Origin: Metarhizium brunneum
Lineage: Eukaryota; Ascomycota; Sordariomycetes; Hypocreales; Clavicipitaceae
Assembly (NCBI RefSeq): GCF_013426205.1
Contig: NC_089422.1
Location: 5,394,001-5,458,000, forward strand
Length of the DNA: 64,000 nucleotides
Direction: 5' to 3'
This document shows positions 1 to 11,210 of the stretch, one piece after another. The notes beneath the pieces are model-generated. The model had not been told where the DNA came from. It saw only the letters and a program-made list of their open reading frames with translations, and did no database searches. The translations under genes and the position numbers were made by a program. Numbering within the stretch: the first letter of the stretch is position 1; each line of letters begins with the position of its first letter.

Positions 1-2
1 AG

Positions 3-1172
3 CAGGCTGGCCAGATGGTTGTACCAGCTAGCTCAGGAGGCGCCCAACATGCCACTCCCCAGCCTGGCAACCAAAATATGCCGGGTGCTCAAGGACAAAA
101 TCAAACACCTCGTCAGGGCCAGCAGCAGCAACCACCGCAGGGCAGTGTCAGCCTTCAACAAATGAAGATGAACCAGGCCGCCCAACAGTCTCAAAATCAG
201 TTACAGATGAAGATGCAGCAACAGCAGAACCCCCAAAACGGTATGACTGGTGGCATGCCTCCTTCACAGAGTCCCGCAATGAACACTTTGAACACGCCAG
301 TATCTCGTCCGCCAGGCGGGATGAACCCCATGGGTGGTCAAGGTATGGGCCAAGGTAATGTTGCATTCGGTGACCAGCGTTTCAATCAAGGTACACAGAG
401 ACCCAACAACCAAGCTTTTAACAACATGCTGGCCAACATGTCTCCAGAACAACGGCAGGCAATCCAAGGCTTTCCTCCTGACAAGCTAAACGAGTTCCTT
501 AGACAGTGGCAGAGCCAGCGACAGGAGCAGGTGCCTATGAATGCTGGCCAAATGAGCCAGCAGCATCGACCACAAAACCAGTTTGCAGGGCAAATGAACT
601 TGAACATGGGTGCTGTGCAAGGAGCTCAGAACCTGCAGCAGCCTAATGGGGGCGTGCCTATCAACCAACCGCAACAGCCACAGCAACAGATGCAGATGCC
701 GCGGATTCCAATCCAAAATAATCAGGCCCAAGCAATGATGGACGCTATGGACCTTCCACCACATGTTCAGAACATCGTCGGACAGCTGCCCATGGACGTA
801 AAGAAGTGGCGAGACTTGAAGATCTGGCTCAGTCAGAACAGCACCTTGGCCCCAACAACTCGTAACCAGCTTGGTGCGCTTCAACAGAGACAGTTCCAGA
901 TTCTCATGCAACGACGAGCATCGATGCAACAGCAAGCTGGCCAAACTCCTAACGTCAATGCCGCAACGATGCCAACCGCCGGAGGGCAGATGCCCAACCA
1001 CCAACAAATGGGCATGCAGCGGGTAGTTGGAAATGTGAACTTGCCCAACCACGTTCTCCAGGTAACGCCACAGGAGCTCATGCAAGTACGAAATCAGCGA
1101 TCCAACTTTAGCCATTTGCCAGACGACCAGCTACGAGCAATGGTTTTGCATTTGAAAAGGCAGGCTTTCCTC

Positions 1173-1204
<32 letters not shown>

Positions 1205-3432
1205 ACAGCAGCAGCAGCAACAACAACAACAACAGCAACAACAACAACAAGCCCAACAGATGAGGAATCAGCAGCCGCAGGGCCAGACCCCTAACCAGAC
1301 GCCGAACCAAGCACAGCAGCAAGCTGGTGGTGCACAAAACCGACTGGGTGTTGCTCCGGTGCCAGTGCAGCAAACACCACAGCCTCCAAACCGAACCTCT
1401 CAATCGCAGACTCAACCCAGTCCTGCGACCATGGCCCAAACCGCCTCTATGCAGCCCACCGGGCAGAGACAGCAAGGCCAAGTGGTGAATGCCCAAGCAC
1501 GGATGAACAGCCAAACTCAACCCACCCCGAAGAGCCTCAAGCGACCTAGTACCGATGACGCCGTGGATACAGCAACGACGTCCAACACAAGCACTCCTGC
1601 ACCCACTCGGCCTATCTCACAGCCTAATCAGTCGACGCAGAAGGCGCCGCATACGCTCAGTCCGCAGCAAATTGCAGGACTCAGTCCTGAACAACGCGCC
1701 AGATATGAGCAATTCATGAAGCTTCAGTTGACCCAGGGTGCAAATGTGGGTTCGCAACCTACTGCCGACGCCCTTGCCCGACTTCGGGCCATCAGCCAAG
1801 AGGAGCAGCGCCAATTCAGTCAAGAATCTATGTCTGAAATGTCAATGAATCCGCAGGAACTCGGCGAAACGGGGGTCAAACTCCAGCGTATTGCCCAAGA
1901 TATGAATAAGGTTAGCCGGGGGCTCACCAAATGGTACTCGATCACCAGGGATGATGCCCGAGCCAAGATGTTTTTCCGAACTGTAAGTGGCCGAAATCAT
2001 ACTCCTCGTTTCGGCACTATGGCTTGTGCTGGCCAATCTAATTTGTTTCTGAATTTGTGCACTAACCCGCGATTTGCAGCGACTTCGTATCATGAAGCAA
2101 TTCTCTGACGGCGAGGCAATGAAAGTTTTGAAAGACAAGTTTAGCATCAATGCCACAGAAATTGATAAAGCTCGGGCTATGTTGGAGAGCATGGCAAAGG
2201 ACCTAGCAGCCAGCATGTACGGTAGAGGAATGATGAAGCCGGGCCAACAAGCACCACAAGGCCAAGGAGCTGGTCAGAATCAAATCGCGCAGTCGCAGCA
2301 ACCGCAGTCACAGCAGCAGGCCCAGCAACAAAACCAGCAGTCTCAACCTGCACCCCTGAACGCGGCCAATCTGGAAAAGAATTCGCAGGCACTCAAGAAC
2401 CAGCAAAAGTCTGCCAGCAAAGGTGGCGCCTCAGTGCCTCCCGCGCCGACAGCTACGCAGCCTCCTTTCTCCTTCGGAGCCTCATCACCTCATGGAAACC
2501 CTAGCTATCTTGGAAAGCCCAAAGATGTTATGAATCTTCAGTTGCCAGCTTCTCGCAAGAAGCAGAAAGTTTCCGGCCAGCAGCCAGGACAGACGCCGCA
2601 AGGCGCGACTCCTTCACCAAAGACAGCTAAGAATGCTTCGCCAGAAATGCGACGCCAGGAGCCTCCCAAGCCAGTGTTCCTCTGCAAAGAGCCAGAATGC
2701 GAAACGGGCTCGTTCGGCTTCCCAAGTGAACAAGCGCTGCAGCAACATGTCGAAGAGGAGCATACCAAACCCAGGGAAGACCCCGTTAAGTTCGTCAAGG
2801 AAAATCTGGCGCTTGCTCTTGGCCTGGAACCTGATGGCAGCCTCAAGAAGAATCAAAAACCGGCCGATGGTGCAACTGCGATGAGCCTATCAACATCGAA
2901 GCAAGGTCAGACACCCAAGAATGTTGCAGCAACACCAATATCACAGGATCATGCTATGAAGAGGACCGGAAGCGCATTGAGCAAGAGTGCGGATGGCAAG
3001 TCGAAATCGGATGCCCCAGGATCCAAGCAGGCCACGCCGAGTGCCTGGGCCGGTTGCACCATCGATCCTCAGGCCTTGCTGAGCAACCTTGGTTTTGAAA
3101 ACGGACTACCCACCATAATCAGCGACGCCAACTTGTACCGCTCTTTGACCCCAAAGGACACGCCCGAGTCCAGCAAGGATAGCGGCTCAAGCGAGCCAAA
3201 CAGCGACATTTCGGAAGGCGCGGCGCTTGAGATTGATATGACGTGGCAAACATTTGACACCGACCTACTCCTGGACCTTAACAACGCGTCATTGGAAGGG
3301 GATTTGAGCGGCCTTGACCCGACGTTACTGTTGGATCCTCCATCAAGGGCCCCGCCAGACTGGGAGGATATTGATATCGACTTTTCGAAACCATTCCAGC
3401 TTGATATGAGCATGTACTCAATGAGCACCTGA
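3..3432 (+). CDS. Glutamine-rich nuclear protein with a C2H2 finger (Med15/Gal11-like candidate), 5' partial
   Basis: The reading frame is open to the left edge, so the true start lies outside the window. One intron (1983-2079, GTAAGT donor, CACTAAC branch) joins codon-complete exons. The visible 1,100 or so residues are dominated by Gln, Asn, Met and Pro, with an uninterrupted run of 26 Gln at 1173-1250. Near 2674-2763 is a C2H2-type finger (C-x4-C spacing with a paired histidine end, QQHVEEEH), followed by a Ser/Thr-rich stretch and an acidic, hydrophobic tail (DLLLDLNN, DWEDIDIDF) typical of activation domains. Composition and layout suit a transcriptional coactivator such as Mediator Med15, but the diagnostic N-terminal KIX domain would lie upstream and cannot be seen. 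It could instead be another fungal Gln-rich regulator. The coding call is firm; the function is inference. Confidence 0.5.
1173..1250 (+). repeat. Mixed CAG/CAA trinucleotide tract encoding 26 glutamines
   Basis: Twenty-six consecutive CAG or CAA codons inside the Gln-rich gene. The first half is mostly CAG and the second half mostly CAA. Such interruptions usually slow repeat slippage, so the tract is probably less variable than a pure CAG run. Confidence 0.5.
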
Positions 3433-5056
3433 TGGCTTTTTGATCGATCCATGATGGATGGATGGAGTCGACCATGTGGCATGTTCACGCACAAGCGACT
3501 GAGGCAGTATTGGGAATGTTGGCGACACCAAAGAACCAAAGTAATCCGTGTCTCTACTCTGATGTGGTCAAAGCACAAGATGCAATTGCTTTGTGCTTTG
3601 TGTTTATTTTTCTGTTTCTAGTTTTTTCTACGTGGGCTCGTGTCGCTTGGGGCACTTGAGCGTTCAGGATATATACCCGACTGATGATACCGGCACGCAT
3701 ACGGACACAAGCACTCTGGAGTGATTTGGCGACAAAAGGAAAACTTTTTTTGTTTTTACTACCATTTTTGATGTTGTTTTGTTTTCTTGGGAAGAGGGAA
3801 GGGAACGGATGGATGGGGGAGTGGAGTGGCTGGATAACTTGCCATGAAAGAGTCTCGAGGCTCTCTTCCTAGTGGCAACTGGCACCGGCGTTTGCAACTT
3901 TTGGAATGCTTTTTCTGCGAATTGGATCATCTATGTCCTCCCTACCAGGCACTTGTAATGCGTGCTAGGATTGAAGCCAGTGTTCTTTTTTTTTTTTTTT
4001 TCAATAACTGGGCTGATGTGTACCTCATGAATAGCGAAGTTGGATGGGGAAGTGGTTAAGGAAGTGACATGCCCATGTTGTGCCTTACATGTCTCTATTG
4101 GCAGAGGCTATGCTGTTTATTTTCAGAGACAGCGACGCTGGACAAGTTGTCTTTGGCGATTTTATATAATGCGATATGTCATGTCATATATCTCCCGTCC
4201 CGTCGTGACTTGAAGATGGAGTTTGGCTCACAGTGAAGATTTCGTCTGCCCTTATGTTTTTGTTCCTTTGGCGAGGTTAGCGTCGGGTCGGCCCGCGGGG
4301 CCGAATCCACACTAGTGGACGGCGGCATGGACGCATCTGGCTGCCCGGATGATTTGCGTCCGTTGTAGATGACTGCGAGGTGGCAAACCCTTGATGCTGT
4401 GGGTTGCGAGGGAGAAAAAGAAAAAGAACAAAGAATGACGGAAGGAAACAACATGGCATTTTATATCAACACTACGAGGGTGTGTATTCTCGTCGGCCTC
4501 CCCCCTCTCCGCCCCTTTTTCCCCGGCGCGGACGAACCCTTGCTATAGAACTGGTAGTGCTATAGATTGTACGAGTAATGGACGGCAAAGGCGGCACTTG
4601 GATTCCCCCCCTTTTTTTCTACTCCCCCCTTCCCCCCTTTGTTTTATTTTGCTTGAGACCCTTTGGACAAAGTGGCATACGGAGCCGATTCACTTGGTGG
4701 GCATATGACAAGGCTAGATGTGCAATTTATTTTATTTTATTTTTTTGAATGTCTTTATTTTTGTTTTATCAAGTCTACACTTGCTCGATTCGGAGAATCA
4801 CCATCTTTTCGGATTGGCGTGCAGCTGAGCGGACGCGGGTTCCGCTGGGACGGGGAAAGCGCGCCTGCCTCGTTGGGCAACGTGGCGGGCTGCAGGTGGA
4901 GAAACGCGGATAAATCATGTCCGGACGGTGTATGTAGGACCGGGGCATCGCATGTAGTCGGGGGATATTCAGCTCTCGATTTTTTTTCTTTGCTCACTTG
5001 GACTGGTGGTGGTGGTGGTGGCGGTTTTTTTATACCCTTCTCGCAAGCCAAGCAAG
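3433..5056. other. Non-coding stretch between convergent genes, T-rich
   Basis: No convincing gene. It holds the 3' flanks of the Gln-rich gene (+) and the dioxygenase gene (-). Visible structure: a 16-T run at 3986-4001, several shorter T and C/T runs (4601-4660, 4730-4750), and a short GGT repeat near 5002-5024. Open frames here are low-complexity or shadows. Confidence 0.6.
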
Positions 5057-6031
5057 TCACGGCTTTGCTGCAAAGGGGACCGCGTCCCAGCGGACGCGGC
5101 GCAGGTGCCGCGCCGGGTCCTTGACGTCGTTCCTGGCATGGAGCCACCTGAAGTTGTCGACGAGTATGACGGAACCGCTCGGCAGGTCGGCCGCTTGGAG
5201 GTGAAGCGTCGCGTGGGGAGCCAGGACGTGTACCCGCGCCAGGGCGGCGTCGAGCTCGTCGAGGGCGTGGGCGGCCGCGGGCGTCAGTGGTGTGAGGATG
5301 TCGCGCCGGAAGCGTAGGGCGCCGTGGCCGCGGCTCGTGGAGAGCAGCCGGCCCGTGATGGTCGTCCTGTCGGGGCTCTTGGCGAACTCTCGTGGGATGG
5401 CGATTTGGAACTCGTCCCTTGCGAGGGCCAGCCTCGTGCGCGGTGAGAGCTGGCGGACGAGCTGGTCGGCGTTTGTGACGGAGAGGGTGCCGCCGCCGAG
5501 GTGGTCGTGGCGGAGGACTTGGAGGGCGAAGAGGCGCGGCGTGGGATCCTCGTAGCTGCAGTCTGTGTGCCAGGGGAACTCGGCCATGGTCTCGGAGCGG
5601 GCTTGGTGGTTGCGCGTCTGGAAGTTGGATGCGGCCGGGCGCACGTCCCAGAACCAGCCGCGGCCGGCGCTGTGGGAGATGGGCAGCTTGTGGCCGTGGT
5701 GCTGGTGAAGACTGGCGATGAGGTGCTGGAGGTATGTGCTCTCTGGGTCGGGGAAGTCGAGCGTGACCTTGAGGATGCCCTGGCTTTGGAGATGGTGAGC
5801 AACGAGGTCGACGTGGCTAGGCTGCCGGGCGTGGAGGAGGTTAGGCGCTCGGAGGTGGGGGACTGATACGGATGATGATGCCGTGGCTAGGGAGCAGTGA
5901 CTGTGGGAGTTGTATGCTTGGACTCTTGGCCTTGGTGCTGGCCCGAGGGAGAGAGTGATGGCTTTGTGTTGGAGGCCGGTGCTGGGACGGAGGGGGCGTA
6001 TGGTGACGCCGCGTATAAGCTGTTGATGCAT
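5057..6031 (-). CDS. TauD/TfdA-like Fe(II)/2-oxoglutarate dioxygenase
   Basis: Intronless 324-residue protein starting at an ATG (6029-6031). The iron-binding facial triad is visible: H155-T156-D157 in the motif WHTDCSYE, and a distal His at 298 in NFRWLHARNDV. The Arg residues of RHLRR (about 309-312) are placed to bind 2-oxoglutarate. Family knowledge: such enzymes hydroxylate, desaturate or oxidatively cleave small organic acids or amino-acid derivatives using O2 and 2-oxoglutarate. The first 60 residues are variable and slightly basic; a transit peptide is possible but weak. The gene is strongly G/C-rich. It is the last gene of a group of three metabolic genes with the ATP-grasp and adenylating enzymes, which suggests a tailoring role in a shared pathway. 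The substrate is unknown. Confidence 0.9.
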   Translation of the reverse strand: MHQQLIRGVTIRPLRPSTGLQHKAITLSLGPAPRPRVQAYNSHSHCSLATASSSVSVPHLRAPNLLHARQPSHVDLVAHHLQSQGILKVTLDFPDPESTYLQHLIASLHQHHGHKLPISHSAGRGWFWDVRPAASNFQTRNHQARSETMAEFPWHTDCSYEDPTPRLFALQVLRHDHLGGGTLSVTNADQLVRQLSPRTRLALARDEFQIAIPREFAKSPDRTTITGRLLSTSRGHGALRFRRDILTPLTPAAAHALDELDAALARVHVLAPHATLHLQAADLPSGSVILVDNFRWLHARNDVKDPARHLRRVRWDAVPFAAKP

Positions 6032-7045
6032 GGCGAGTGAAGGCGCCGCACGAATGTCTGCACAGCATCAAACGTCAAGAGTCAAATAAGGAACCGGCAA
6101 GATTGGAACGAAGCAGAGATGCCGCATAGGCCATGTTGCGAAGAGTGGTCAGCGTCTCCAGTCTATTATCAACTATTTCCCCCCCTTTTGATGCCGTCGT
6201 CTAGACCGGCTAGCAAGCACCGCCTGATGTCGAAAAAAAAGTAGTCGACTTTCTCGCATCCTGAATTAAACAACTTGCTATAAGCCAGACTGACCCGTGT
6301 GAATCCACTCTCCAGCTCACCTTATGCCGTCATTGCATCTTGGACTCAGCCGAGGTGGTCCTATGTAGTGCGATAGACTAGGTTCCCGGAGAGACCGCTG
6401 CCACAAAGAATGCATGCATAATAGGGACAAGAGGATGATTTTTTTTTAACAGCGTGAGACATGAGTATGGAATAGGATAGGCTAGCGGGTTTATTGAAGC
6501 AACTAAATTGTTTCAGGTTTTAGTTTCTAGCATCTGCATTAGCTGGACATGGCATACTCTCTCGGCGGCGGCGCTGGGAGGGAAAAAAAGCATCATGCGC
6601 GAGACTCGTAACATACGATACTTTGCTTCTCCCCACCCCATAGCGCGATGTAGTAAATGAAAATATGTACATTGGCAGCTTAACTTCACTTGGTAGCACA
6701 TCGGTATTTGCTCAAGGTTTCTGGGATTGCCGGCGCCAAATAGTAGTTTGTGTTCCCAATACAGTGTGACAACAACGTTGCTGATGCCGACATAGAGATG
6801 CATGTCTTCCAAGTTGCTCCGAATCTCTTCGACGGGCCAGCGAACAAAGGCCTTTCTGGAGTCGACGATCAACTTTCGAAATGACCAGACTCTGAGGGCG
6901 TTCACTTGACAAGTGGCCATCCGTTCAATTCAACCTGCGGCCTACTCCGTACATGGAAGTGGGAGGTTATTCACGGCTTCTAGTAAGCACGGATTCAGCG
7001 AGATGCAGGAACCAATGAGAAAGACGCCGTTTTATGAATCTTGTT
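6032..7045. other. Spacer between dioxygenase and ATP-grasp genes, with one weak ORF
   Basis: About 1 kb. Apart from the doubtful ORF at 6513-6920 (listed separately) nothing is recognised. A copy of the 9-mer TACTCCGTA lies at 6943-6951. The part next to the dioxygenase start (6032-6500) probably contains that gene's promoter. Confidence 0.5.
6513..6920 (-). CDS. Doubtful small hypothetical ORF
   Basis: An ATG-started frame of 135 codons. The first 75 or so codons use the C/G-ended pattern of true genes in this window, while the rest looks random. That could mean a short coding exon followed by an intron, or the remnant of an older gene. No domain is recognised. It sits between two genes of the putative biosynthetic group on the same strand, so it deserves a transcript check before being dismissed. 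Confidence 0.25.
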   Translation of the reverse strand: MATCQVNALRVWSFRKLIVDSRKAFVRWPVEEIRSNLEDMHLYVGISNVVVTLYWEHKLLFGAGNPRNLEQIPMCYQVKLSCQCTYFHLLHRAMGWGEAKYRMLRVSRMMLFFPPSAAAERVCHVQLMQMLETKT

Positions 7046-8697
7046 TTAATCCTGTCTAATAACCGAGCACATCCAAGCGCCTCCGGTGCTAATGGCGCAA
7101 ATTCGATCGGGCCCGGTCCGCCACACACCGAGACCGAGTAGTTTGCCGTGAACGACGTGATATGTGCCCACCAAGGGATACCGGGCCCTGCTGTCAGATT
7201 CCTTTACTACCACGTCATATAGCCGGGGGTTGATGCGGCGCTGCACAACGCAGGAGACCCCCGGGACGAGAACGGGGCTCTGCAGCCGCTCGAGCGCGGC
7301 AACCCATTCATGCGGGTTCATCTCATCGCCGAACACGATGCCAGCTCCCTTGCCGCCTCGCACGGGCTTGAGCAGATATTGGTTTCTCGAGTCGGGGTCC
7401 TTCTGGGCCAGCCTGAGCAGCTCGTTCATCTCCCGCGAGCCGGGGATCATGGTGTCTGCAATGCCCGCGTCGAGAACGCGGGCCTGGGCCGGGCTAAGGA
7501 CGCCCCGGCTTACAAGACGGTCGAGCTCCTGCTTGACCACGCCGAGCATCCTCTTGTCGTGGACGAGCAGCACCGTCCGCATGTCGTTGAAGCAGCGAAG
7601 GCTGATTTGCCGCAGCATCTCTGGCTCCAGGCCCGACAGCTCCCGCTGATGCAGCTCTAGTCCCAGCTGGTGAATCTCCTCGACTAGCTCGCCGGCTTCC
7701 GTAGTCGACGATGCGGCTGATTCATCGCCCTTGCCCACGACGCAGCAGAGCTTGAAGCCAGTCTTGCCCTCGGGATTGGGCACCAGTCTGAGGTCTGCCG
7801 GCGTGATTGGGCGCATTGTTAACCCAGGGCGCCGCCGCCGCATGACGTTGACAAACATGTGTATGTCCATGCCCTGCTCTTCACCTCGGAGCAGATGCAA
7901 AGGCAGCTCCGGCTGGAACAGCTGCATCAACCCGTCCAAGAGCTGCATATGAACAAGCATGCATTAGTCCCTGCAGCACAATGGGGATTGAAAGCATGCC
8001 AACCCAACACTTTAAAAGAAAAACTCAAGTAAACGAAAGCAAGAAGGACCCCACAATTTTTACTCACCTGGGCTGAATTTGTTGCGCTGGCCAGGCCAAG
8101 CTGGTGTAGGCCCATATCGTCGAGTGCCTCCTGGCCCAGAGCCTCATGCATGAAGCCGTTAAAGGAAAACCGGGCGTTGATCTCGGTTATGCAAAAGACC
8201 TCGCCTTCACCGGGCTCACCATTAGCCGCCGCCTCACGGAACACTGGCGGGCTGTCTTTGATGAGAAAGTCTGGTCTCCAAGACCCACGACAGGACGAGA
8301 ATGGCATCGCCTTGCCCCGAGAAACCTGGTCGTCGAGCCATCGCAGCAGCTCTTCCTCGTCCTTTGCGAGCGGCATTCGCTGCGGGAAATTGGCCTCCGT
8401 GTCAGACCACCACCTCTGCACTATGTCGGTGATGGCGCTGGTCAACGCCTCGTGAAGACGCTCTAGACGGCCTTGATGGCGCTGGTTGACGAGGATGGGA
8501 CTCGGGCAGTTGGCCTTGTAGGAATCCTTGGGCCACACATGCCCGGGGCAGAGCCGCAGGAGATTGTCCATCAGTTGTCCGTACTGCCTTGCGCAGGCAG
8601 TCCCGTCCGCCGTTACAGCAGAGGTCACGGGCGCGTAGCCATTGGGACCAAGCCCGATATGAACCTGTTGAAGGAGTGGGATGACGGGAGTCTCCAT
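7046..8697 (-). CDS. ATP-grasp-like enzyme of the dioxygenase/ligase group
   Basis: Two exons, 8697-8068 and 7942-7046, separated by a 125-nt intron (GTGAGT donor, ATGCAG acceptor, ACTAAT branch), give 508 residues. The longer frame upstream begins at TTG, so the ATG at 8697 is taken as start. Residues about 136-182 carry CRGSWRPDF and EINARFSFNGF. The C-terminal half has a Gly-rich nucleotide loop, KPVRGGKGAGIVF (about 402-414), then a basic strand, VVQRRINPRLYDVVVK, of the sort found in ATP-grasp folds. ATP-grasp enzymes activate a carboxylate as acyl-phosphate and join it to an amine or thiol. The order of elements suggests a divergent or rearranged member, so the exact family is unsettled. 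A TATA-like box lies about 120 bp upstream of the ATG. Divergent to the adenylating enzyme. Confidence 0.85.
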
Positions 8698-9556
8698 TCT
8701 GGCCGGTTGAAGCTGCGGTTGAGACTTGAGACACAAGCGAGCGCAGCGCAATGCGTGTCAAGGATCACTGAAACCTATGACAACCAGAAACTTGCCTGGC
8801 CATCTTGCTCGACTTGCTTTTATACTCGGGCTGCGTTTTCGACAATGGCATCGGCGGCATCGCAGCTTGACAGCAATTGTGGAGGCATGTCAAGATAAAT
8901 CCCCGGTCAACAACCCTCGTAGGACCCTCCAAAGGATGGAGTGGGCAGTACTCCGTACAGCCCATCTACCATTCCGTAATGCTTCATGAGCTAAGACGAT
9001 AGTTTTCCGCAAACGTCGTGTGCACAATTTAAAGCAGCAGCGGTAGCCCTGTCAGTTGGAGATGGTAGCATCAAGAAAAGAGACCGACGTCGACATGCAC
9101 GTCTCTGTTGCAGGACGGAGGTGGCACGGGTTACCTTTGGACAGACGTCGCTCCCTGTTTAAGCCTGCAGATTTGCCCCGCACAACCATATGTGATTGGC
9201 CAGTTCAACTGCCTAGTTCATATTCCTCCCGTTCACTCGGTGGAAGGGGTCACCGGCATAAAATTGTATAAATGTGTGGAGCACGCCCTCTTGCATTTTG
9301 GTGAACTTGCATCCAAGTGGGGAGGAGAAGACTAGACCATCCCGATGCTTTTCAGCTAATGGAAAGATGAGAAACGCCCAGCAAGTATTTTTGCTAGTTG
9401 CAGGTTGCGGCGTCACCTGTATTACATTCCGTCGCTATAGGACGAGGGTTCCATGTCAACCACATTTTCATGACATGATTCAATCACAGTCTACTACGTG
9501 ATGATTCGTGGGCTTGGACCAAATTTGCCTTCTTCTGCCTCGCCATCCTCACAGCC
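8698..9556. promoter_or_regulatory. Shared divergent promoter region of ATP-grasp gene (-) and ligase gene (+)
   Basis: 859 bp between two outward-facing start codons. On the minus strand TATAAAA occupies 8824-8818, about 120 bp before the ATP-grasp ATG, and a CCAAT box (ATTGG on +) lies near 9194. On the plus strand a TATAAAT lies near 9266. The palindrome GACGTC occurs near 9086 and again near 9150. One copy of the 9-mer TACTCCGTA is at 8949-8957. The shared arrangement suggests co-regulation; no binding factor is identified. Confidence 0.5.
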
Positions 9557-10154
9557 ATGGCACCCGACGCGTATACTTTGGAACAGGTTCTGGCAGTAGC
9601 CAGGTCTCACCCCTTCTACGAGAGAACCATCACATACCCTCCCGACCCAGCAACGGTTGCACAACTACAAGACTCCGAAGCAGGCCCGGTGGCGAGGCTC
9701 TTCTGAAGGCGCAGAAACCGATTTGCAAGAAAGATCTGTACGTTGTAGGACCGAGGCCCGTAACAACTGCGCCATTCTAACGTGTGGCGTCCGGCTTGGC
9801 CGTGAATAATCCAGGTACAAGGTGATTCAGCGGCTGGTCAATGATGTCGATCCCAAAAACACGTACCGCAAGGGCGTGTACACCAGTATTACCGGTGGCG
9901 GGCATGGAGGCACACCACTCTTCTTCGCGACTGATGTCGCTGAAAACCGGAGACACAGAGCCACGTTTGGCCGATTCCTCAGGGCAACAGGAGTAATCGA
10001 CCAGAGCGACTGGGTTCTGTCGACTCACTGCGCGGGCGACTTGTACCGGTAAATAATGACCTTGGGGAACTCAATGAGCGATTGCGCTCCCTCTGCTACC
10101 CCCTTCGTGTGAAGAGAAAGAAAGCTCATGGAGCCGAGAATTCCGTGGGTGAAA

Positions 10155-10209
<55 letters not shown>

Positions 10210-11210
10210 CATATATCTCGGGAAATCAAAGGGCTAACACCGTCCGTCACAGATCCTTGGATCTCATGCTAGAAGTTTCTGAAAACGCCGGCGCAACTGC
10301 ACTGGCAGGGGGTAATGTCATGTCCCCAGCCGCCATTGCTCGGCTCCTAATGAGCTACCACGTCAACCTGCTGGCCGGTGATGGAAGTCAGATCATCCAG
10401 GTGGTGCATCACATGTCGACCCTTTCTCCGGAGGAGCGGCAGCATATCAGACTAGACAAGATCATCTACACATCCGAGGTCCTCACCGCTGCTCAGCGGC
10501 TGCACATCAGAGAGACGCTAGGGGATAGTGTTAGGATTTGCTCTGTCCTGGGCAGCGCGGAAGCCGGTCCTTGGGCCGCCAGTAACCCAGATATAACCGG
10601 CCAAGAGGCGACGACAAGTACCGTCGACTTTGTCTACGACACAAGACACATGCTGGTCGAGATCTTGCCGGCATCTTGCGCCGAGGACCTGGCAGACACA
10701 GACGAGCTCCCGGACGGCGAGATGGGCATCATTGTCCAGACCTCGTTGTGCCGGCTGCGCAACCCTCTCGTGAGGTATATGACGGGCGACGTTGGGTCTC
10801 TTCACGCGCTCCCCGAGTGCGCACGCTCCGTGGTGTCGGAAGCGGACTGGCCACACCTCAGGATTCTTCGCCTCGAGGGCCGCGATAGTCGCTTTGGCTT
10901 CACGTGGGACGGAATGTGCTTTGAATTTGAAGACGTGGCCGCCGCTTTGAACCAGGAAGAGTTTGGCGTGCTTCAGTGGCAGGTCGTTTTGTACAAGATG
11001 GAGTCGTCCCAGGAGGCGGGACTCGACGTTCGTCTGCTTTGCTCATCAGCGGCAGGGGAGGCGCGTCTCGATGACAGGATACGACACTTCTTCAACGTGG
11101 ACGCGTCCAATAAGCACCGCTTTGGAATCGTCCGTGTTGACAACTTGGATGGGTTAGAGAGGAGTGCAACGGGGAGAAAGGTGATGAAGTTTATAGATAG
11201 ATTTGGCTAG
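9557..11210 (+). CDS. PaaK-like (phenylacetate-CoA ligase type) AMP-forming adenylating enzyme, N-terminal frame uncertain
   Basis: Later exons are clear: 9815-10048 and 10253-11210, joined across a 204-nt intron (GTAAAT donor, CTAACAC branch, TCACAG acceptor). They carry the phosphate-binding loop SITGGGHGGTPLFFATD, an acidic motif GSAEAG, YMTGDVG and LEGRDSRFGF, which follow the order of adenylation motifs in ANL enzymes. The first exon starts at ATG 9557 and joins exon 2 through a GTACGT donor at 9738 (DL|YKVIQRL). In between, the reading frame must shift: the ATG frame stops at 9704-9706 whereas KPICKKDL is read in another frame. Either a weak 59-nt intron (9656-9714, GTTGCA donor) restores it, giving 437 residues, or one base is lost and the gene is damaged. 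Expected chemistry is activation of a carboxylic acid as acyl-AMP, possibly passed to CoA or an amine. Confidence 0.75.
10159..10216 (+). repeat. (AC)n microsatellite followed by an AT run, inside an intron
   Basis: About 20 AC units (10159-10198) followed by alternating AT/AC to 10216. It lies inside the second clear intron (10049-10252) of the adenylating enzyme gene, between the donor and the branch point, and makes that intron unusually long for this window. Confidence 0.95.

Noticed and set aside
486..1115. 209-codon minus-strand ORF
   Set aside because: Shadow of the Gln-rich gene; Leu/His-rich composition comes from antisense CAG/CAA.
8698..8751. N-terminal extension of the ATP-grasp protein
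   Set aside because: The extension starts at TTG; the ATG at 8697 begins the sequence with domain character.
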